Assembly (NCBI GenBank): GCA_946478755.1
Contig: CAMLDJ010000198.1
Coordinates: 1-9,939 of the forward strand
Length of the DNA: 9,939 nucleotides
Direction: 5' to 3'
DNA from: an uncultured Pedobacter sp.
Lineage (GTDB): Bacteria > Bacteroidota > Bacteroidia > Sphingobacteriales > Sphingobacteriaceae
The notes under the pieces: model-generated
Told to the model about the DNA's origin: nothing
Database searches by the model: none
Seen by the model: the letters and a program-made list of their open reading frames with translations, nothing else
Shown here: one piece after another, positions 6,362 to 9,939 of the stretch
How positions within the stretch are numbered: the first letter of the stretch is position 1
Layout of the letters: each line of letters starts with the position of its first letter
Program-made: the position numbers and the translations under genes

Positions 6362-9300
6362 TTAATACGCTAAATTAGGGCTCAGCCACCTTTCTACTTC
6401 TTCAAGCGACATGTTCTTTCTAACCGCGTAATCTTCTACCTGGTCTTTGCTGATCTTTCCTAATCCAAAGTACCTTGATTGTGGATGCGCAAAATAAAAT
6501 CCGCTTACCGCTGCAGTAGGATACATGGCATAGCTTTCAGTTAAGCGTAGGCCTATCCTTGCCTCGGCATTCAGCAGTTCAAACAAGGTGCCTTTTTCCG
6601 TGTGTTCCGGACAGGCCGGATAACCTGGTGCAGGACGGATACCCGAATACTCTTCCTTAATCAGTGCCTCGTTATCCAGGGTTTCATCTTTTGCGTAACC
6701 CCAGTAATCCTTACGCACCAACTCGTGCATCCTTTCAGCAAAGGCTTCCGCCAGCCTGTCTGCCAGTGCCTTAGCCATAATGCTGTTGTAATCATCATAA
6801 ACCGCTTCAAATTCAGCCACAAGTTCATCACAACCAATGCCGGCAGTGAGGGCAAAGCCGCCAAAATAATCAGGTACACCCGTTTCTTTCTGTGCAACAA
6901 AATCTGAAAGGGCATAATACGGCTGGTCTACAGTTTTCTCGGCCTGCTGACGCAGGGTATGGATCACCACTTCTTTACCCTCCACCTCGAGGACAATATC
7001 ATCTCCTACCGCATTTGCCGGCCAAAAACCAATCACTGCTTTGGCTGTCAGCAATTTCTCTTCAACAATTCTTTTTAACAACGCCTTGGCGTCACTGAAT
7101 AGTTTTTTCGCTTCGTCACCCACAACTTTGTCTTCCAATATCCTCGGATAGCTTCCACGAAGTTCCCAGGTCTGAAAGAATGGGGTCCAGTCGATATAGG
7201 GAACCAGGTCTTCCAGCGGATAATCTTCAAATACCTTTGTTCCTGTGAAACTTGGTGCAGGGGCCACCAGGGAGGTGTCAATTTTGAAATTTTCCCTGCG
7301 GGCTTCTTCAATGGTTTTGAAGCGTTTGTCTGAACGTTTGTTTAAATGGGCTTCACGGGCTTTATCATACTCAGCTCTGATACCTGCAATATATTCATCC
7401 CTGGTGTCCTTGTTCATCAAGGTGCTGGCTACAGTTACACTTCTGGAGGCATCCAGAACATGGATAGCAGGACCGGAGTAGTTCGGTGCCACCTTTACAG
7501 CCGCATGGATCCGTGAGGTTGTTGCTCCACCTATCATCAATGGTATGGTAAAGCCTTCACGCTCCATTTCCTTCGCAAAATGCACCATTTCGTCCAGTGA
7601 AGGTGTGATCAGACCGCTCAATCCAATAATATCTGCATTGATCTCTTTGGCTTTCTTAATGATCTCCTGTGCAGGTACCATCACACCCATGTCCACAATT
7701 TCGAAGTTGTTACAGGCCAGCACAACGCCTACAATATTTTTTCCGATATCGTGCACGTCACCTTTGACGGTGGCCATCAATATTCTTCCTGCTGACGAAT
7801 TCTGATCCTGGTCGGGGTTGTCCAGTTTTTGTTGTTCAATAAAGGGCAGTAAATAAGCCACCGCTTTCTTCATCACACGCGCTGATTTTACCACCTGGGG
7901 CAGGAACATTTTTCCAGCACCAAACAGGTCGCCTACAATGTTCATTCCATCCATTAACGGGCCTTCAATGACCTGGATTGGTCTGTCGTATTTCTGCCGG
8001 GCTTCTTCGACGTCATCATCAAGGTATTCGATAATCCCTTTCACCAGGGCGTGTGACAAGCGCTCTTCCACCGTGCCTTTACGCCATTCTTCATCCCTTA
8101 CTATTTCTTTACCTTTTGTTTTGATGGTGTCTGCAAATTCTACCAGCCGCTCTGTGGCATCATCCCGGCGGTTCAATAATACATCTTCAACCAGGACCAA
8201 CAGATCAGGTGGAATTTCCTGGTAAACTTCCAGCATTCCGGCATTTACAATTCCCATATCCATACCTGCCTTAATGGCGTGATATAAAAATGCGGAGTGC
8301 ATGGCCTCCCTAACGGTATTGTTTCCTCTAAAAGAAAAGGAAATATTGGAAACACCGCCACTTACTTTAGCATATGGCAGGTTTTCCTTGATCCAGCGGG
8401 TAGCATTTATAAAATCAACCGCATAATTGTTATGCTCTTCCAAACCGGTTGCTACGGTAAGGATATTTGGGTCAAATATGATATCCTGTGGTGGAAAGCC
8501 CAGTTCTTTTACCAATATGTGGTAAGAGCGGCTGCAGATCTCTACCCTGCGCTCAAAATTATCGGCCTGTCCCCGTTCATCAAAGGCCATCACCACTACT
8601 GCCGCCCCATAGGTCATGATTTTCCTCGCACTTTCCCTGAATTTCTCTTCCCCTTCTTTCAGTGAAATGGAATTAACAATGCCTTTTCCCTGAAGGCATT
8701 TCAGCCCCGCTTCAATTACGGTCCATTTAGAGGAGTCGACCATAATCGGCAACCTGGAAATGTCCGGTTCTGATGCGATCAGGTTCAGGAATTTAGTCAT
8801 AGATGCTTCGGAGTCGATCATCCCTTCATCCATATTCACATCGATGATCTGGGCACCACCTTCAACCTGCTGACGGGCAACGGTCAACGCGGCCTCGAAG
8901 TCACCGCTTAAAATCAGTTTTGAAAACTTTGGTGATCCGGTAATGTTTGTACGTTCACCGATGTTTACAAAAATACTTTCGGGTGTTATGGTTACAGGTT
9001 CCAATCCACTTAAGCGCATATAGGGCTCAATTGCCGGAATTTTACGTGGTGCTGTATTTTTTGCTTTGGAAGCAATGCAGCCAATATGCTCAGGTGTAGT
9101 ACCACAGCATCCGCCCACTATATTTACAAAACCATGTTGGATAAAATCTTCAACCAAATGGGCTGTTTCGTGTGGCATTTCATCATAAGCACCAAATTCG
9201 TTCGGCAAGCCGGCATTTGGATAAGCCGAAACATAGCATGGGGCCTTTGCAGAAAGTTCTTCAATATGCGGCCTCATGTCTTTGGCACCTAGTGCACAGT

Positions 9301-9939
9301 TAAAGCCAATACTGAGTGGATCGGCATGGATCACCGAGTTGAGGAAGGCTTCGGCAGTTTGTCCGCTTAAAGTTCTTCCTGAAGCATCGGTAATGGTGCC
9401 TGAGATCATGATCTCTATCTTGCGGCCAATCTCATTTTCATATTTCTTGATAGAAAATATGGCTGCTTTGGCATTTAAGGTATCAAAAATGGTTTCAATG
9501 AGCAACAGGTCGGCACCACCATCAACCAGTCCGCGTACCTGCTGGTCATAAGCATCAACCAGCTCGTCAAAGGTGATGGCCCGGAAGCCTGGATCGTTCA
9601 CATCCGGAGAAATGGACAAAGTCCTGTTCGTTGGACCTACAGCGCCTGCTACAAAACATTTGCGGTCCGGGTTGGTAGCCATAAATTCATTTACGGCCTC
9701 TTTTGCAATTTTAGCGCCTTCAAAGCTCATTTCATAATCCAGCTCTTCCATCTGGTAATCTGCCAGGGAAATGCGCTGGGTGCTAAAAGTGTTGGTCTCA
9801 ATGATGTCAGTACCGACCTTAAGGTATTCAGTATGAATCTCTTTTATGATGTCAGGGCGGGTTAAGTTGAGTAAATCGTTGTTGCCTTTTACATCACACG
9901 GGTGATTTTTGAAGCGCTCGCCTCTAAAATCTTCTTCAG
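6362..9939 (-). CDS. metH: Cobalamin-dependent methionine synthase (5' end cut by window edge)
   Basis: MetH transfers methyl from 5-methyl-THF through cobalamin to homocysteine, giving methionine and THF. The reading frame stays open to the right edge. Upstream of the internal Met codon at 9751 another 62 codons read as MetH ([41 protein letters not shown]), so the true start is outside and probably 20-40 residues are missing. About 1191 residues are visible, against 1227 in E. coli. Domains in order: homocysteine-binding barrel with zinc cysteines (codons at 9296-9298 and 9104-9109, the GGCCG motif); pterin-binding barrel ([14 protein letters not shown]); cobalamin cap and Rossmann domain with DVHDIG, its axial histidine at 7751-7753, plus SGLITPS and GGATTS; and the AdoMet reactivation domain with [15 protein letters not shown] (first codon at 6635-6637). 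All four modules are intact. metF follows 124 bases downstream. Any cobalamin or SAM riboswitch would lie beyond the window. Confidence 0.97.
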   Translation of the reverse strand, partial: EEDFRGERFKNHPCDVKGNNDLLNLTRPDIIKEIHTEYLKVGTDIIETNTFSTQRISLADYQMEELDYEMSFEGAKIAKEAVNEFMATNPDRKCFVAGAVGPTNRTLSISPDVNDPGFRAITFDELVDAYDQQVRGLVDGGADLLLIETIFDTLNAKAAIFSIKKYENEIGRKIEIMISGTITDASGRTLSGQTAEAFLNSVIHADPLSIGFNCALGAKDMRPHIEELSAKAPCYVSAYPNAGLPNEFGAYDEMPHETAHLVEDFIQHGFVNIVGGCCGTTPEHIGCIASKAKNTAPRKIPAIEPYMRLSGLEPVTITPESIFVNIGERTNITGSPKFSKLILSGDFEAALTVARQQVEGGAQIIDVNMDEGMIDSEASMTKFLNLIASEPDISRLPIMVDSSKWTVIEAGLKCLQGKGIVNSISLKEGEEKFRESARKIMTYGAAVVVMAFDERGQADNFERRVEICSRSYHILVKELGFPPQDIIFDPNILTVATGLEEHNNYAVDFINATRWIKENLPYAKVSGGVSNISFSFRGNNTVREAMHSAFLYHAIKAGMDMGIVNAGMLEVYQEIPPDLLVLVEDVLLNRRDDATERLVEFADTIKTKGKEIVRDEEWRKGTVEERLSHALVKGIIEYLDDDVEEARQKYDRPIQVIEGPLMDGMNIVGDLFGAGKMFLPQVVKSARVMKKAVAYLLPFIEQQKLDNPDQDQNSSAGRILMATVKGDVHDIGKNIVGVVLACNNFEIVDMGVMVPAQEIIKKAKEINADIIGLSGLITPSLDEMVHFAKEMEREGFTIPLMIGGATTSRIHAAVKVAPNYSGPAIHVLDASRSVTVASTLMNKDTRDEYIAGIRAEYDKAREAHLNKRSDKRFKTIEEARRENFKIDTSLVAPAPSFTGTKVFEDYPLEDLVPYIDWTPFFQTWELRGSYPRILEDKVVGDEAKKLFSDAKALLKRIVEEKLLTAKAVIGFWPANAVGDDIVLEVEGKEVVIHTLRQQAEKTVDQPYYALSDFVAQKETGVPDYFGGFALTAGIGCDELVAEFEAVYDDYNSIMAKALADRLAEAFAERMHELVRKDYWGYAKDETLDNEALIKEEYSGIRPAPGYPACPEHTEKGTLFELLNAEARIGLRLTESYAMYPTAAVSGFYFAHPQSRYFGLGKISKDQVEDYAVRKNMSLEEVERWLSPNLAY

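Noticed and set aside
8297..8665. A 122-codon + strand open frame, and similar frames elsewhere opposite metH
   Set aside because: They lie wholly antisense to an intact, conserved metH, have no recognisable domain or ribosome-binding site, and look like frame shadows of a real coding region.
6362..9751. The Met codon at 9751 as the metH start
   Set aside because: The frame stays open through the right edge, and the 62 extra codons encode conserved MetH N-terminal sequence. The gene is therefore cut by the window, not short.

Overview
This window carries two conserved amino-acid/one-carbon gene clusters that face each other. The organism looks like a member of the Bacteroidota, most likely Sphingobacteriaceae (Pedobacter-like). 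The reasons are the fused thrA-thrB-thrC order with gaps of a few bases, genes that mostly lack Shine-Dalgarno sequences, moderate GC content, and the style of the MetF, MetH and META-domain proteins. This assignment rests on recognition and was not tested by alignment.

Left half, + strand (5-4702): a complete thrABC operon. It comprises bifunctional aspartokinase/homoserine dehydrogenase (thrA), homoserine kinase (thrB) and threonine synthase (thrC). The genes are 7 and 5 bases apart, so they are almost certainly co-transcribed. Together they turn aspartate (with aspartate-semialdehyde dehydrogenase, not present here) into threonine. The promoter and any leader lie outside the window, because thrA starts at base 5.

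Right half, - strand (9939 down to 4705): metH (cobalamin-dependent methionine synthase, its first few dozen residues cut off by the right edge), then metF (methylenetetrahydrofolate reductase), then a small META-domain lipoprotein. MetF makes 5-methyl-THF, the methyl donor MetH uses to methylate homocysteine. Homoserine from ThrA is the shared precursor of threonine and methionine, so the window joins both branches of the aspartate family. The lipoprotein has no evident link to this metabolism. Its stop codon lies 2 bases from that of thrC, so the two units converge with no room for a terminator between them.

The only non-coding stretches longer than a few bases are the metH-metF gap (6238-6361) and the metF-META gap (5146-5280). 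Both hold inverted repeats: a 21-bp-arm repeat at 6263-6326, a 10-bp perfect stem at 5165-5202, and a short near-palindrome at 5227-5240. These are the only unexplained structures I found. I saw no mobile element, CRISPR array, tRNA, rRNA or defence system, and no convincing undescribed system. All genes look intact and ordinary.
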